A program made the translations under genes and the position numbers. Positions 25,796 through 35,796 of a stretch of DNA of 64,000 bases are shown one piece after another; position 1 is the first letter of the stretch; every line of letters starts with the position of its first letter. Below the pieces are notes generated by a model. It searched no databases, was not told the origin of the DNA, and was given only the letters and a program-made list of their open reading frames with translations. The stretch comes from Lachnospiraceae bacterium (GTDB lineage: Bacteria > Bacillota > Clostridia > Lachnospirales > Lachnospiraceae): contig JAAWCJ010000029.1 in NCBI GenBank assembly GCA_022793195.1, forward strand, positions 1 to 64,000. Reading direction: 5' to 3'.

Positions 25796-26473
25796 TTATT
25801 TGTTCATATACTCAACAACCGTCGTGATCTGATCTGCAAAGGATCCTTCTCCAAATTTCTTTTCAAAGAATGCCCCGCCGATGGTGAACGCCCAGGCGCC
25901 GGTAGCCTTCACTTCATCAAGCCTTTGGAAACTGGCTACGGAGCCGGCCAGGCACACATCTCCTCTCACATGCTTTACAAACTCCGAATTCAGTTTGACA
26001 GCGTCGCCTGTATAACGGTATCCCAGGAGATCAAAGCCTTTGAGGCCCTTCGTGTCAACCAGGTTGTTGGCCTCTTCGATCATTCCTTCAATGGTTCCTT
26101 CCAGGATACTGGGCCTTCCGCTGATCTGCCCCACAAAAGGCATATAGCCCATCCCTGCTTCTTCGGCCACCTTTTGCACAGACTCGAAATACATCGTTCC
26201 CATCAGAATATCAAACCCGCATCTGGCGCCGATCTTTGCGCCTTCCACACACTCTTCTTCTGTGTAGGCCACTACTTCCAGGAAAGTCTTCTTCCCGGCA
26301 TCCTTCATCTTCTGAACCAGAAGCTTCATCTTATCTTCCGGAAGCCCCACTTCTTTGAAGCCCCAGAACTTGGCCGGCGCATCTTTTGCGGACTCAAATA
26401 CTTCAATGGCATCCTCCACAGTCTTGTCATGCCATGTCAGCATAACGATCAATTCAGGAATTCTCTTTTCCAT
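25796..26473 (-). CDS. TIM-barrel-like protein of unknown function (possible aldolase/epimerase)
   Basis: MEKRIPELIVMLTWHDKTVEDAIEVFESAKDAPAKFWGFKEVGLPEDKM...GFDLLGYRYTGDAVKL...VCLAGSVASFQRLDEVKATGAWAFTIGGAF. Confidence 0.65.
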   Translation of the reverse strand: MEKRIPELIVMLTWHDKTVEDAIEVFESAKDAPAKFWGFKEVGLPEDKMKLLVQKMKDAGKKTFLEVVAYTEEECVEGAKIGARCGFDILMGTMYFESVQKVAEEAGMGYMPFVGQISGRPSILEGTIEGMIEEANNLVDTKGLKGFDLLGYRYTGDAVKLNSEFVKHVRGDVCLAGSVASFQRLDEVKATGAWAFTIGGAFFEKKFGEGSFADQITTVVEYMNK

Positions 26474-26520
26474 GCTTTCCATCTCCTTTGATTTTTAAAT
26501 GAAGTGTTCCGGGTTATCTT

Positions 26521-27774
26521 TTAATTTCCGGCAATGAAATCCGCCAGGGTAGCTCCCCCGTAATATTCCTCAAACATTGTTTCCACATTATCTTTTGTTA
26601 CAAAAGTATTGGTCTGGTAAATGATTCCGGGAACTTCTTCGCCGTTTAAGATATTTACCATCTGCATAAGGGCAAGCCTGGAGCCTTCAATGGCGGAATA
26701 TCCGGTGGAACCAAGAACAGAACCATTGTAAATGCCTTCCAGAATCACACGGTCATTATCCACAGAGGATAAAAGGATACCAGAATCAGAAGCAGCGATG
26801 GCCTGCATCATACCATAGGTGGCAGAAGAGAACAGTCCCCATGCCCCAAGCATATCGGGATCGGCCTGAATCTTTCCTTCCATACCGGAATAGAATTCCT
26901 CCGGAGCTTCTCCTGTGATCGCTTCAATCTTTACGTCAGGATACTCTTCAAATACACTGAAGAAACCGTATTCACGTGTCTGGGCATTGGGATGTTTGAA
27001 AGGAAGTGTCCCGTAGTAAATGTTTCCTTTCATTTCTGTGTTGGAATCCTGAAGGGCCTTTAAGAGGGCCTCCCCTGCCAGCCTTCCCTGCTCCACGGCA
27101 TCGTACATAACCACTGCATCCACATTTCCGGCATTGGGAGGTGCATCATAAGAAACTACAGGGATATTTGCTTCTTCCAGGGCATCCAGGGCGTCTTTGA
27201 TTCCGTAGAAATCGCAAGGCGAAAGAATCACTCCGTCCACACCCTGAAGAATCCACTGTTCAATGGCCTGATTCTGGACATTCTGATCCCAGTTTGCGTC
27301 GTTGACCAAAAGCTCAATACCGATCTCTTTTGCTGCAGCCTGCATACCTTCCAGATACATGGCCCCCACTTCATCGACCGTGGTATAAGCTGCAAAGCCA
27401 ATGGTATATTTCTCTTTCGGTTCCGGCAAAGGGACATCGCCGCCACCCAGCCAGTTTACGGAACCGCCCTGCTGACGTATGGTGATGTCACATTCAATGT
27501 CATACTGGGCATAATAATCATTCACATCTGAGGCCGTTCCAGCCTCCACCACATACTCAAAATTGGGGTTTTTCCCGGCAGAAGCTGCCTTTGTCTCCGC
27601 TGCTTTTGTTTCTTCTGCCTTTGTCTCCGGCGCTTTCGTCTCTGCCGCTTTCGTCTCCTTTACAGCAGGAGCCTCCGTACCGTCTGTTTTCTTCTCCTCC
27701 TCGCCTGACCCGCAGCCAACCATAGCCATCACCATCACGACACACATCAATAACGCTGACAATCGTTTCTTCAT
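26521..27774 (-). CDS. Sugar ABC transporter substrate-binding lipoprotein (ribose type)
   Basis: Lipobox MVGCGSGEE; periplasmic-binding protein motifs KYTIGFAAYTTVDEVGAMYLEGMQ...QWILQGVDGVILSPCD. Confidence 0.93.
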   Translation of the reverse strand: MKKRLSALLMCVVMVMAMVGCGSGEEEKKTDGTEAPAVKETKAAETKAPETKAEETKAAETKAASAGKNPNFEYVVEAGTASDVNDYYAQYDIECDITIRQQGGSVNWLGGGDVPLPEPKEKYTIGFAAYTTVDEVGAMYLEGMQAAAKEIGIELLVNDANWDQNVQNQAIEQWILQGVDGVILSPCDFYGIKDALDALEEANIPVVSYDAPPNAGNVDAVVMYDAVEQGRLAGEALLKALQDSNTEMKGNIYYGTLPFKHPNAQTREYGFFSVFEEYPDVKIEAITGEAPEEFYSGMEGKIQADPDMLGAWGLFSSATYGMMQAIAASDSGILLSSVDNDRVILEGIYNGSVLGSTGYSAIEGSRLALMQMVNILNGEEVPGIIYQTNTFVTKDNVETMFEEYYGGATLADFIAGN

Positions 27775-27844
27775 ACACTGCCTCCTTTTTCTGAATTAAC
27801 ACACACTTACAATATTGTTTTTAGCTTCGTTTATATAAAGCCTT

Positions 27845-28819
27845 CTAATGGTCTTTTGTAACCACTGTCCGGTCTTTCAGTACATTATCCAGGTACACTG
27901 CAAAGATAATCACAAGGCCTTTCACAAGCATCTGATGGTGGGACTGTGCCCCCAGCAGGGACATACCGCCGTTTAAGCTGCCCATAATCAGGACGCCACC
28001 AATAGTTCCCCACATGCTGCCAATACCGCCGGCAATGGCTGTCCCTCCCAGTACGGAAGCTGCGATAGCATCCATGGAAAGCGTCTCCCCCAGGTCGGAC
28101 ATACCGCCATTCATCAGGCCCGCTAAAATTAACCCGGCCAGCCCGTAGGCAAATCCTGCCAGCGCATTGACAACAATTTTATATTTATTGACATTGACGC
28201 CTGCCACCTTTGCCGCTTCCACATTTCCGCCGATACATTTTGTATAGAAGCCCAGCTTTGTCTTGTGATACAGGAAGAAACTGATCAAAAAGAAAACCAC
28301 CATGATCACCACCGGCATGGGGACAATCCCAAGCAGGGAGCCATTTCCAAAAATAAATGCAAATGTGGAATTCTTAATGGGGATGGTACGGCCGTTTGAA
28401 ATGATCATCGCAATACCACGGAAAATATTCATGGTTGCAAGCGTCACCAGGAAAGAGTTGATTCTTCCATAAATACTGACAAGCGCATTAAAGACACCGC
28501 CTGCCACAGCCATGGCCATCACAATCAGAAGCGCCGGGGCCAGTCCCACTTTGCGGTTTAAAAGCGTCCCCAGGACCACGCCTACCAGAGCCGCCATGGA
28601 ACCACCGGAAAGATCCAGCTCGCCCATCGTCATGATAAAGGTGATACCATATGCGGTAAGCGCCACATAGCTCATTCGTTTCAACATGTTCAGCACATTC
28701 TTGCTGTTCAGAAAGATTGGATTCAAACATGTAAATACAACCACCAATACAATCAGAATTAAAATTGTCCTGTATTTAATAAAGAACTGTACAAAATTGG
28801 GACGTTTTGTTGATTTCAT
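27845..28819 (-). CDS. Sugar ABC transporter permease (RbsC-like)
   Basis: Multi-TM, LDLSGGSMAALVGVV, AASVLGGTAIAGGIGSMWGT. Confidence 0.95.
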   Translation of the reverse strand: MKSTKRPNFVQFFIKYRTILILIVLVVVFTCLNPIFLNSKNVLNMLKRMSYVALTAYGITFIMTMGELDLSGGSMAALVGVVLGTLLNRKVGLAPALLIVMAMAVAGGVFNALVSIYGRINSFLVTLATMNIFRGIAMIISNGRTIPIKNSTFAFIFGNGSLLGIVPMPVVIMVVFFLISFFLYHKTKLGFYTKCIGGNVEAAKVAGVNVNKYKIVVNALAGFAYGLAGLILAGLMNGGMSDLGETLSMDAIAASVLGGTAIAGGIGSMWGTIGGVLIMGSLNGGMSLLGAQSHHQMLVKGLVIIFAVYLDNVLKDRTVVTKDH

Positions 28820-28842
28820 ATGGTTCCCTCCTCCTCTTTGCC

Positions 28843-30360
28843 TTAAATCCCTGCAGTTGTCGCCAGGCTCATTACCAGTTCCTGACTGATTTCATCCCTG
28901 CCAATGATCCCTCTCATCAATCCGCTGTTCATGACCAGGATGTTGTCAGCTACACTGACCAACTCAGCCAGCTCAGAGGAAACCATAATAATGGATACTC
29001 CTTCTTTTACCAGACCTGCCATGATCTTATAAATTTCAGCTTTTGCACCAATATCAATCCCTCTTGTAGGTTCATCAAACAAAATGATCTTCGGCTTAAT
29101 ATCCAGCCATTTTCCCAGGGCCACTTTCTGCTGATTCCCGCCGGAAAGTGTCTGTACCGGCAAATTCATGGTGGAAATCCTGATATTTAAAGCTTCTCTC
29201 TGGCCCTGGGCCATCCTCTTTAACCCCTTAAAATCAAGAAGCCCGGCAAATTTCGTATGGCGCTTCGCGTTCAGCATACTGAGGTTATCTAAAATGGGAA
29301 GGCAAAGTACCAACCCCGTTTTCTTTCTGTCTTCCGTGACAAAAGCCATTCCCTTTTTAATTGCCTGCTCCGGGGTTGTGGGCACATATCCCTCTCCAAA
29401 CAGCCAGATTTTTCCGCCTGTCATGGGACGGACGCCGAAAAGTGTTTCCAGCACTTCCGTTCTCTTGGAGCCCACCAGTCCTCCGAAACCAAAAATCTCT
29501 CCTTTATGTACTTCAAAAGAGATGTCCTTGAATACGTCGGAACACAGATTCTCTACTTTTAGGACTACTTCCCCCAATTCCACTTCTGCTTTTGTATAAG
29601 CATCTTCAATCTTCCGGCCAACCATCATCGCAATCAGCTGTTCTTCTGTCACCGATTCATTTTTTACGGTGTCGATCTGATTTCCATCCCGCAAAATAGT
29701 GATCCTGTCGGCGATCTCTGCAATTTCCTGAAGTCTGTGTGAGATATAGATAATGGTTACGCCTTCGTCCCGCAGCTGTTTTACGATCTCCAGAAGCCTT
29801 TCCGAATCCTTGTGGGAAATCGAGGAGGTTGGCTCGTCCATGATGATCACTTTGGCACTGGCGCTTAGGGCTTTGCCGATTTCCACAATCTGCTGTTCTG
29901 CGATGGACAAGTTCCTGACCATGGCGTCCGGTGAAATATCTGACCCAAGCCTCTCCAAAACTTCTGCCGCTATCTCTCTAAACTGCTTTTCTTTCAGCAT
30001 GAAGCCTTTGAATCGCTCCTGCTTGTCAATCACGATGTTTTCCGCTACAGTCATATCCTTGCAGAGCGTAAGCTCCTGATAGATTGTATGGATTCCTGCG
30101 TCCTTAGGCTGTTTTGGGCTGGCGAACTCTTTACGGTTTCCTTCCACATAAATTTCGCCTCCCTTGTCAGGGTGGTGGTATCCGCTGATGATCTTAATCA
30201 ATGTGGATTTCCCCGCGCCATTTTCACCTAAAAGGACGTGGACCTCCCCTTTTTCAAACTGGAGATTGACTCCCCTAAGAACGTTAACACCGGAAAATGT
30301 TTTGCCAATATTCTTAAGCTCCAATATGTATTGTGCCAACCTCTTTTCCTCCTTCTCCAC
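28843..30360 (-). CDS. Sugar ABC transporter ATPase, duplicated ABC domains (RbsA/MglA-like)
   Basis: GENGAGKSTLIKIISGYHHPD; second half LSGGNQQKVALGKWLDIKPKIILFDEPTRGIDIGAK. Confidence 0.96.
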   Translation of the reverse strand: MEKEEKRLAQYILELKNIGKTFSGVNVLRGVNLQFEKGEVHVLLGENGAGKSTLIKIISGYHHPDKGGEIYVEGNRKEFASPKQPKDAGIHTIYQELTLCKDMTVAENIVIDKQERFKGFMLKEKQFREIAAEVLERLGSDISPDAMVRNLSIAEQQIVEIGKALSASAKVIIMDEPTSSISHKDSERLLEIVKQLRDEGVTIIYISHRLQEIAEIADRITILRDGNQIDTVKNESVTEEQLIAMMVGRKIEDAYTKAEVELGEVVLKVENLCSDVFKDISFEVHKGEIFGFGGLVGSKRTEVLETLFGVRPMTGGKIWLFGEGYVPTTPEQAIKKGMAFVTEDRKKTGLVLCLPILDNLSMLNAKRHTKFAGLLDFKGLKRMAQGQREALNIRISTMNLPVQTLSGGNQQKVALGKWLDIKPKIILFDEPTRGIDIGAKAEIYKIMAGLVKEGVSIIMVSSELAELVSVADNILVMNSGLMRGIIGRDEISQELVMSLATTAGI

Positions 30361-30367
30361 TGCAATG

Positions 30368-31870
30368 TCACTGCTCTATTTCATGAATTCCATACGCCAG
30401 TTTCCTGTAGGTTTCATAGGATTTCTCAAATCTCTTTACTGCTTCCGGCACAGGTAGAAACACTTTTTCTTTGCCGTCCGTATAGTTTTTAATCTCCCCC
30501 GGATGCCCCATTGCCCCGGCGGCAACGGCTGCATATACGGCAGCCCCCATTGCTGCGCCTTCTGTGACACTGCATTTGACGATTTTCTTCCCCGTAATAT
30601 TTGCTTTCAGCTGTAGCTGCCTGTCAATGGAAGAACCGCCTCCCACTGCCCTCAGGGTATCAATGTGAATCCCTGCCTTCTCAAAGGCCTCCAGCTGCAT
30701 TTTCACTTCGTAAGCCAGACCTTCCACCAGGGCCCGGCCGATGTCATCCCTTTTGGTATCGGTGGTCAGTCCGTAAAGGGCGCCTTTTGCCCCTGCATCG
30801 AAGAAGGGATTTCCACTTCCCGAAAAATGCGGGAGGAGATACAGGCTGCCCGGTTCATCTTCCACCATGGTCCGCTGCATATATTCATAGAAATTTAGCC
30901 CCTTCTCTTTGCACATCGCATAATCATCCGGCACAATCATGTCACGATACCACCTGGTAATGCACCCTGCTGTCAGATTCACGGAAAAAGTCACATAATC
31001 TTCGTACCCCACATAACAGGGAAATGCCTGGTGGCACATTTCCATGGAAGTGTTACATTCTTTTAACGCTACAACCACGCCTTCAATCGTACCTGCGATG
31101 TCTACGGCCGTCCCCGGTTCCTTTTCATCTAATCCCGCCCCGATGGCAGAGCAGACCATGTCATGGCCGCCCACCGCAACCAGTACCGGAGCCGGGAACC
31201 CCAGTTCTTCGCACATCTCAGGAGAAAGCTTCCCGGCAATACTTCCCGACTGGGCGGCTGCCGGAAGCTGGTCCATGCGGACCGGCACTGCCTTACAGAT
31301 TTCTTCCGACCATTCCCTCCCACGGATGTCAAACAGCATGGTCCTGGAAAGTTCCGAATAACTGGCTATGGGGTCAAGCCCCATCTTCTGAATAATAAAA
31401 TCTTCAAAAGTCCCCCATCTGGCCGTCTGTTCAAAAATATCCGGCTCATTTTCTTTAATCCAAAGGATTTTTGCCAGGCTTCCGATAAAGAGTGGAGGCA
31501 TCCCGTTGATTTGATAGAAAGCTTCCTTTCCAAATTCTTCGGCAAACCGGGCAATCTCTTCTTCTCCCCGCGGGTCGAAGTCGATGATGGCGTATTTACG
31601 GTGGCAGTTTCCCTCTTTATCTAAAGGGATAATGACGTCTCCGATGGCAGATACCGCCAGTGCAGTCACCGGTTCATCCGTTTTTCCATTCACTTCCCTG
31701 ATGACCTCACGGATGTTTTCCCAGACCAGCCCCGGCTCAATTTCCATCAGTCCTCCGCCCGGGAAATGTGTCGGGTATTCCCGGTAAGCCTGGCATACGA
31801 TGGCCCAGGCTTCGTTGAAAACCACTGCTTTGCAGCCGGAGGTTCCCATATCAACACCTAAAAAACGCAT
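30368..31870 (-). CDS. FGGY-family carbohydrate kinase (xylulokinase-like)
   Basis: MRFLGVDMGTSGCKAVVFNE...AVGGGSSIDRQLQLKANITGKKI. Confidence 0.92.
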   Translation of the reverse strand: MRFLGVDMGTSGCKAVVFNEAWAIVCQAYREYPTHFPGGGLMEIEPGLVWENIREVIREVNGKTDEPVTALAVSAIGDVIIPLDKEGNCHRKYAIIDFDPRGEEEIARFAEEFGKEAFYQINGMPPLFIGSLAKILWIKENEPDIFEQTARWGTFEDFIIQKMGLDPIASYSELSRTMLFDIRGREWSEEICKAVPVRMDQLPAAAQSGSIAGKLSPEMCEELGFPAPVLVAVGGHDMVCSAIGAGLDEKEPGTAVDIAGTIEGVVVALKECNTSMEMCHQAFPCYVGYEDYVTFSVNLTAGCITRWYRDMIVPDDYAMCKEKGLNFYEYMQRTMVEDEPGSLYLLPHFSGSGNPFFDAGAKGALYGLTTDTKRDDIGRALVEGLAYEVKMQLEAFEKAGIHIDTLRAVGGGSSIDRQLQLKANITGKKIVKCSVTEGAAMGAAVYAAVAAGAMGHPGEIKNYTDGKEKVFLPVPEAVKRFEKSYETYRKLAYGIHEIEQ

Positions 31871-31911
31871 GCTTCCTCCTCCCTTCTTTCTCCTTTTCCT
31901 GATGGAAGGTA

Positions 31912-32889
31912 TTAAAGGTTCTTATCCCAGTATCCCCCAACAGAGTGGTATCCGGGGTTCAAAGCCACAAGGGACGGATACTCCGGTCCCAGATCCGTAT
32001 TGGCAGGAATCTCATCGTCAGCCTTTGACGTCCCACATTTGCCCGTACTCATAAACATCTTCATGCAATCGGCTTCCGCCCGCGTAAAACCATCCGTAAC
32101 AGACCGGATTAAATCTGGAATATCGTAATTTCCCGTATAATCCGGATGGGCTTTGATGTAATCTTTTGCCTGTTCCTTGCCCACATGACACATTTCCGTA
32201 TAGATACAAATCTTGCTGATTCCAAGCTGGATGCTTCTCTGGATATGGTCTTTCGGAATTCCTGTCCCGCCGTGAAGTGTCAGATAACAATTATAGGCCA
32301 TCAGCGCCCGCCGTATCTCCGACAACCTTCCAAAATCAAGCTTCGGAGTCCCTTTATAAAATCCATGGGCATTTCCGACGGCAACCGCCAGAATGTCAAT
32401 CCCTGTCCTGGCCACAAAATCCCTTGCCTGGTCCGGATCTGTCATGGTCTCTTTGATATCCACAAAGCTGGAACCTAATGCTCCCAGTTCCCCTTCCACG
32501 GCAGCGCCGAATTTGTGTCCCATCTCCACAGCAATCTTTGTATTTCTGACATTTTCCTCATAAGGAAGTTTGGAACCGTCGTACATCACAGAGGTAAAAC
32601 CCGCTTTGCAGGCCCTCTCCACCTGCTCCAGGTCAAGACCGTGGCTCAGATGAATCCCCACCGGCACACTTGCCTGTTTTGCCGCACGGGCTGTCACCAG
32701 CACATAATCCTCAAAATCCACATATTGTTCGATCACTCCCGGCTCCACCATCAAAATGGGGGAACCAAGTTTCTCTGCCTGCCTGATCAATGCTCCCGGC
32801 TGGTCAAGGCCATTGATGTTAAAGGCGCCAACTGCGTACTGCCTTCTTTCACAGTCCCGCAAAATATCCAATGTTTTACAAAGCGGCAT
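31912..32889 (-). CDS. Class II (Zn) fructose-bisphosphate/ketose-bisphosphate aldolase family
   Basis: QYAVGAFNINGLDQ...VGIHLSHGLDLE...LTLHGGTGIPKDHIQRSIQLGISKICIYTE. Confidence 0.92.
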   Translation of the reverse strand: MPLCKTLDILRDCERRQYAVGAFNINGLDQPGALIRQAEKLGSPILMVEPGVIEQYVDFEDYVLVTARAAKQASVPVGIHLSHGLDLEQVERACKAGFTSVMYDGSKLPYEENVRNTKIAVEMGHKFGAAVEGELGALGSSFVDIKETMTDPDQARDFVARTGIDILAVAVGNAHGFYKGTPKLDFGRLSEIRRALMAYNCYLTLHGGTGIPKDHIQRSIQLGISKICIYTEMCHVGKEQAKDYIKAHPDYTGNYDIPDLIRSVTDGFTRAEADCMKMFMSTGKCGTSKADDEIPANTDLGPEYPSLVALNPGYHSVGGYWDKNL

Positions 32890-32903
32890 TTTCCCTTCCC
32901 TCC

Positions 32904-33953
32904 TTATCGTCTAATCTTCTGGAACACTTCAGGGTTTACCACCGGTTTTGGCATACCGCCCGCAAAGTAAAGAAGCAAATCATTCACCAGCATGACAGAC
33001 TGCAGATAGATCACGTCGCGCCCCGCCCCCGCAATATGCGGCGTCAGGACTACATTGGGGTAGTTGAAGTATTCGTCGTCACGTTTGATGGGCTCCTGAT
33101 GGAATACATCCAGCGCCAGTCCGCCCAGTTTGCCGCTTCGCAGAGCTTCCCTTAAGGCTTCTTCCTGGACAAGCCCGGCTCTTGCATTATTAATCAGGTA
33201 TACCCCGTCTTTCATCATGTCAAACTGCTCTTTACCGATCATGCCCTTATTGGAATCCGTTACCTTCGCATGGAAGGTAATGATATCCGCATTTCGTAAA
33301 AGGTCGTTCAGTTCTGCCTTCCGGCAGTCTGCCGCTTCGATCACTTCCGCTTTCTGATAAGGGTCATATACCATGACATTCATCCCAAAGCCCAAAGCCC
33401 TTCTGGCAACCTGTTTTCCCACTGTGCCAAAGCCAATGAGCCCAATGGTCTTTCCCTCCATCTCAATCCCTTTTCTGGACTGCCAGGGACCTTCTGCGTT
33501 CATATCCCAGATGACGTCCTTGTCGCTGCCAAAATCACCGGCAGGGGCAGTGAAAACTCCCCTTCTCAGCTCTTCGTCGGCACGTGCGATCTTTCTTGTG
33601 AGCGAAAGGATTTGTCCGAAGGTAAAATCCGCCACAGGAAGGGCCTCCCTCCCGAAGGTGAAAAATACAGGAATCCCCTTCTGGGTAGCATAATCCACAT
33701 CAATATTGGCCCTGGGACCTCCCCGTATGGAAGAAATCACTTTCAGACGAGTCTGGTCAATCACCTTTTTTGTCACCTCTTCATAGCCGACAATCAGGAC
33801 ATCCGCATTTCCGATTTCCCTGATCAGTTCATCTTCTCCCAGGATTTCACTGGTATATCCCCATCCGCCCGTCCTGACGGTATGTCCCGCGGCTTTCAGA
33901 GTTTCTATTCCATCCTGCGAAAAATCCGCACAAATATAAATCTCCAAAATCAT
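32904..33953 (-). CDS. D-2-hydroxyacid (phosphoglycerate-type) dehydrogenase
   Basis: TIGLIGFGTVGKQVARRALGFGMNVMVYDPY; LINNARAGLVQEEALREAL; TPHIAGAG. Confidence 0.93.
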   Translation of the reverse strand: MILEIYICADFSQDGIETLKAAGHTVRTGGWGYTSEILGEDELIREIGNADVLIVGYEEVTKKVIDQTRLKVISSIRGGPRANIDVDYATQKGIPVFFTFGREALPVADFTFGQILSLTRKIARADEELRRGVFTAPAGDFGSDKDVIWDMNAEGPWQSRKGIEMEGKTIGLIGFGTVGKQVARRALGFGMNVMVYDPYQKAEVIEAADCRKAELNDLLRNADIITFHAKVTDSNKGMIGKEQFDMMKDGVYLINNARAGLVQEEALREALRSGKLGGLALDVFHQEPIKRDDEYFNYPNVVLTPHIAGAGRDVIYLQSVMLVNDLLLYFAGGMPKPVVNPEVFQKIRR

Positions 33954-33976
33954 TCCTCCTTGAAATAAAAAACCCG

Positions 33977-35050
33977 TTAATCCTCAGGATACAAAATAAC
34001 TTTCATACTCTTTCTGTCGCGGTACAGCTGAATGGCCTCGCGGTACTGGGAAAGAGGAAGCTTATGGGAAATAATGCTCTTATTATCCCATTTTCCGGCT
34101 TTAATCAGATTGAATACGCTTCTCCAGGATACCCAGTCATAACCAAAATGGCCTTTCACGGCAACTGCTTTATCCACAATCGGATCTAAGGATACGCCGT
34201 AAGGTCTTGCGTCATAGCCGATTTTTACAATGGTGCCTGCCGGACGGACAATTTCAATGGCCTGTCCGAGTACCGGGTTTACTCCGGCAGCATCCGCCAC
34301 CACTGCCACGCCTTCTCCCTCTGTAATTTCCATGACTCTTTCCACCATATTGCATTTATCACTCATGACGATATCGGTGGCCCCGCATTTTTTCGCAAGC
34401 TCAAAACGGTCTCCGTCCGCTTCCAGCCCGATGGCGATAATCTTCGCCGCTCCGGCCGCCCTCGCCGCCTGGATGCTGAACTGCCCCAGGGTGCCCAGGC
34501 CAAAGACTGCGCAGTACTCGCCGGGCATAAGCTTTGCTTCCTGAACCACTGCCATAAACCCATTACATGCAGGATCCATCACTGCCGCTTCATCAAAGCT
34601 CATGCAATCAGGAATCCTCATGAGGCTGTTGGGGAATACAGCCAGCGTCTTTCCCAGAATCTTTACATATTTGGTCCAGCCGCCGTCCATACCGTAGCCA
34701 ATGCCAAGGCGCTCCGGACAGGACAGGTAGTCCGCCGTACCACAGGCGTAACATTCGCCGCAGGCAGTTCCCGTATTGTCAGAAACAACCCTGTCTCCAA
34801 CTTTCCATTTTGTCACGTTCTTCCCAACCTTTGAAATCACACCTGCAAATTCATGACCTAAAATCACCGGCGGGAACAGAATATTTTCATGATGTCCGTC
34901 GAAGAAAGCGATGTCGGAACCACACACTCCGGCTGCCTTCACTTCGATCAAAACATCATCGTCACCAATCTCCGGTACAGGAACATCACGCAGTTCCATT
35001 TTGTCAACACCATGTTCGTATTTCACAACGGCTTTCATTGTTTCTGCCAT
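33977..35050 (-). CDS. Zn-dependent medium-chain alcohol/polyol dehydrogenase
   Basis: VKAAGVCGSDIAFFDG, GHEFAGVISKVG, CGECYACGTADYLSCP, YCAVFGLGTLGQFSIQAAR. Confidence 0.93.
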   Translation of the reverse strand: MAETMKAVVKYEHGVDKMELRDVPVPEIGDDDVLIEVKAAGVCGSDIAFFDGHHENILFPPVILGHEFAGVISKVGKNVTKWKVGDRVVSDNTGTACGECYACGTADYLSCPERLGIGYGMDGGWTKYVKILGKTLAVFPNSLMRIPDCMSFDEAAVMDPACNGFMAVVQEAKLMPGEYCAVFGLGTLGQFSIQAARAAGAAKIIAIGLEADGDRFELAKKCGATDIVMSDKCNMVERVMEITEGEGVAVVADAAGVNPVLGQAIEIVRPAGTIVKIGYDARPYGVSLDPIVDKAVAVKGHFGYDWVSWRSVFNLIKAGKWDNKSIISHKLPLSQYREAIQLYRDRKSMKVILYPED

Positions 35051-35054
35051 GATA

Positions 35055-35765
35055 TCATCTCCTTCTGTTTGCAATAAATTTAAACTTATCCGTCCTCAGA
35101 CATTCTTCCGCATAAATAATCGGGGTACAATACATGTCCTGTACTCTCACTTTAAACTTTAAAAGCGGTGTATATAACGGCACTTCCAATTTCCCCGCCA
35201 GTTCTTCATCCGCAGCCACCGGAACGATTTCCGTCATGCATTGCCCGATCTCAATTCCGCATTTCTCTTCCACAAAGTTGTACAGGGAAACTTCTGCGTC
35301 CGTAATCTGCAGAAAATGGCTGGCCAACTGCGGCGCCAGATAATCCAGCGAATATACCACGGGGATATCATCAGCAAGACGGATTCTCTCACAGACCAGT
35401 ACGTCGGAATCTTCTGATATATCCAGTCCTTCCGCCACATCCTCCCCCGCTTTCACCAGCTTTTTCTGGAAGAGTGAGGTACTGCAGGTGTAGCCGTTGT
35501 CCTCGATCATCTCCGTCACACTTTTGTTCAGGTTCAGGAAATTGGCCATATAGTGATAATCAAAGGTCACAAAGGTCCCCTTTCCCTGAATGGCAGAGAT
35601 AACTCCCTCCTGCTTCAATGCATTCATGGCCTCCCGCAAGGTCAGCCTGCTGATACCCAGAATCTCTGCCAATTCCGTTTCAGCCGGAAACCGATCCCCT
35701 CTTTTCATCTTGTTTTCTGTAATATACTGAAGAAGTCTTTTGCTGGAATCCTTATATGCATGCAT
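35055..35765 (-). CDS. GntR-family regulator, HutC/UTRA subfamily
   Basis: FPAETELAEILGISRLTLREAMNALKQEGVISAIQGKGTFV wHTH; C-terminal UTRA-like domain. Confidence 0.93.
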   Translation of the reverse strand: MHAYKDSSKRLLQYITENKMKRGDRFPAETELAEILGISRLTLREAMNALKQEGVISAIQGKGTFVTFDYHYMANFLNLNKSVTEMIEDNGYTCSTSLFQKKLVKAGEDVAEGLDISEDSDVLVCERIRLADDIPVVYSLDYLAPQLASHFLQITDAEVSLYNFVEEKCGIEIGQCMTEIVPVAADEELAGKLEVPLYTPLLKFKVRVQDMYCTPIIYAEECLRTDKFKFIANRRR

Positions 35766-35796
35766 TTTATATTTCTCCCTCCTGCCCGGAGAAGTT

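Noticed and set aside
27575-27700. ETKA-rich tandem repeat in the first binding protein as a possible CRISPR-like or phase-variable array
   Set aside because: It is a low-complexity linker after the lipobox; a similar KETE/APKE linker exists in the paralog, typical for Firmicutes lipoproteins
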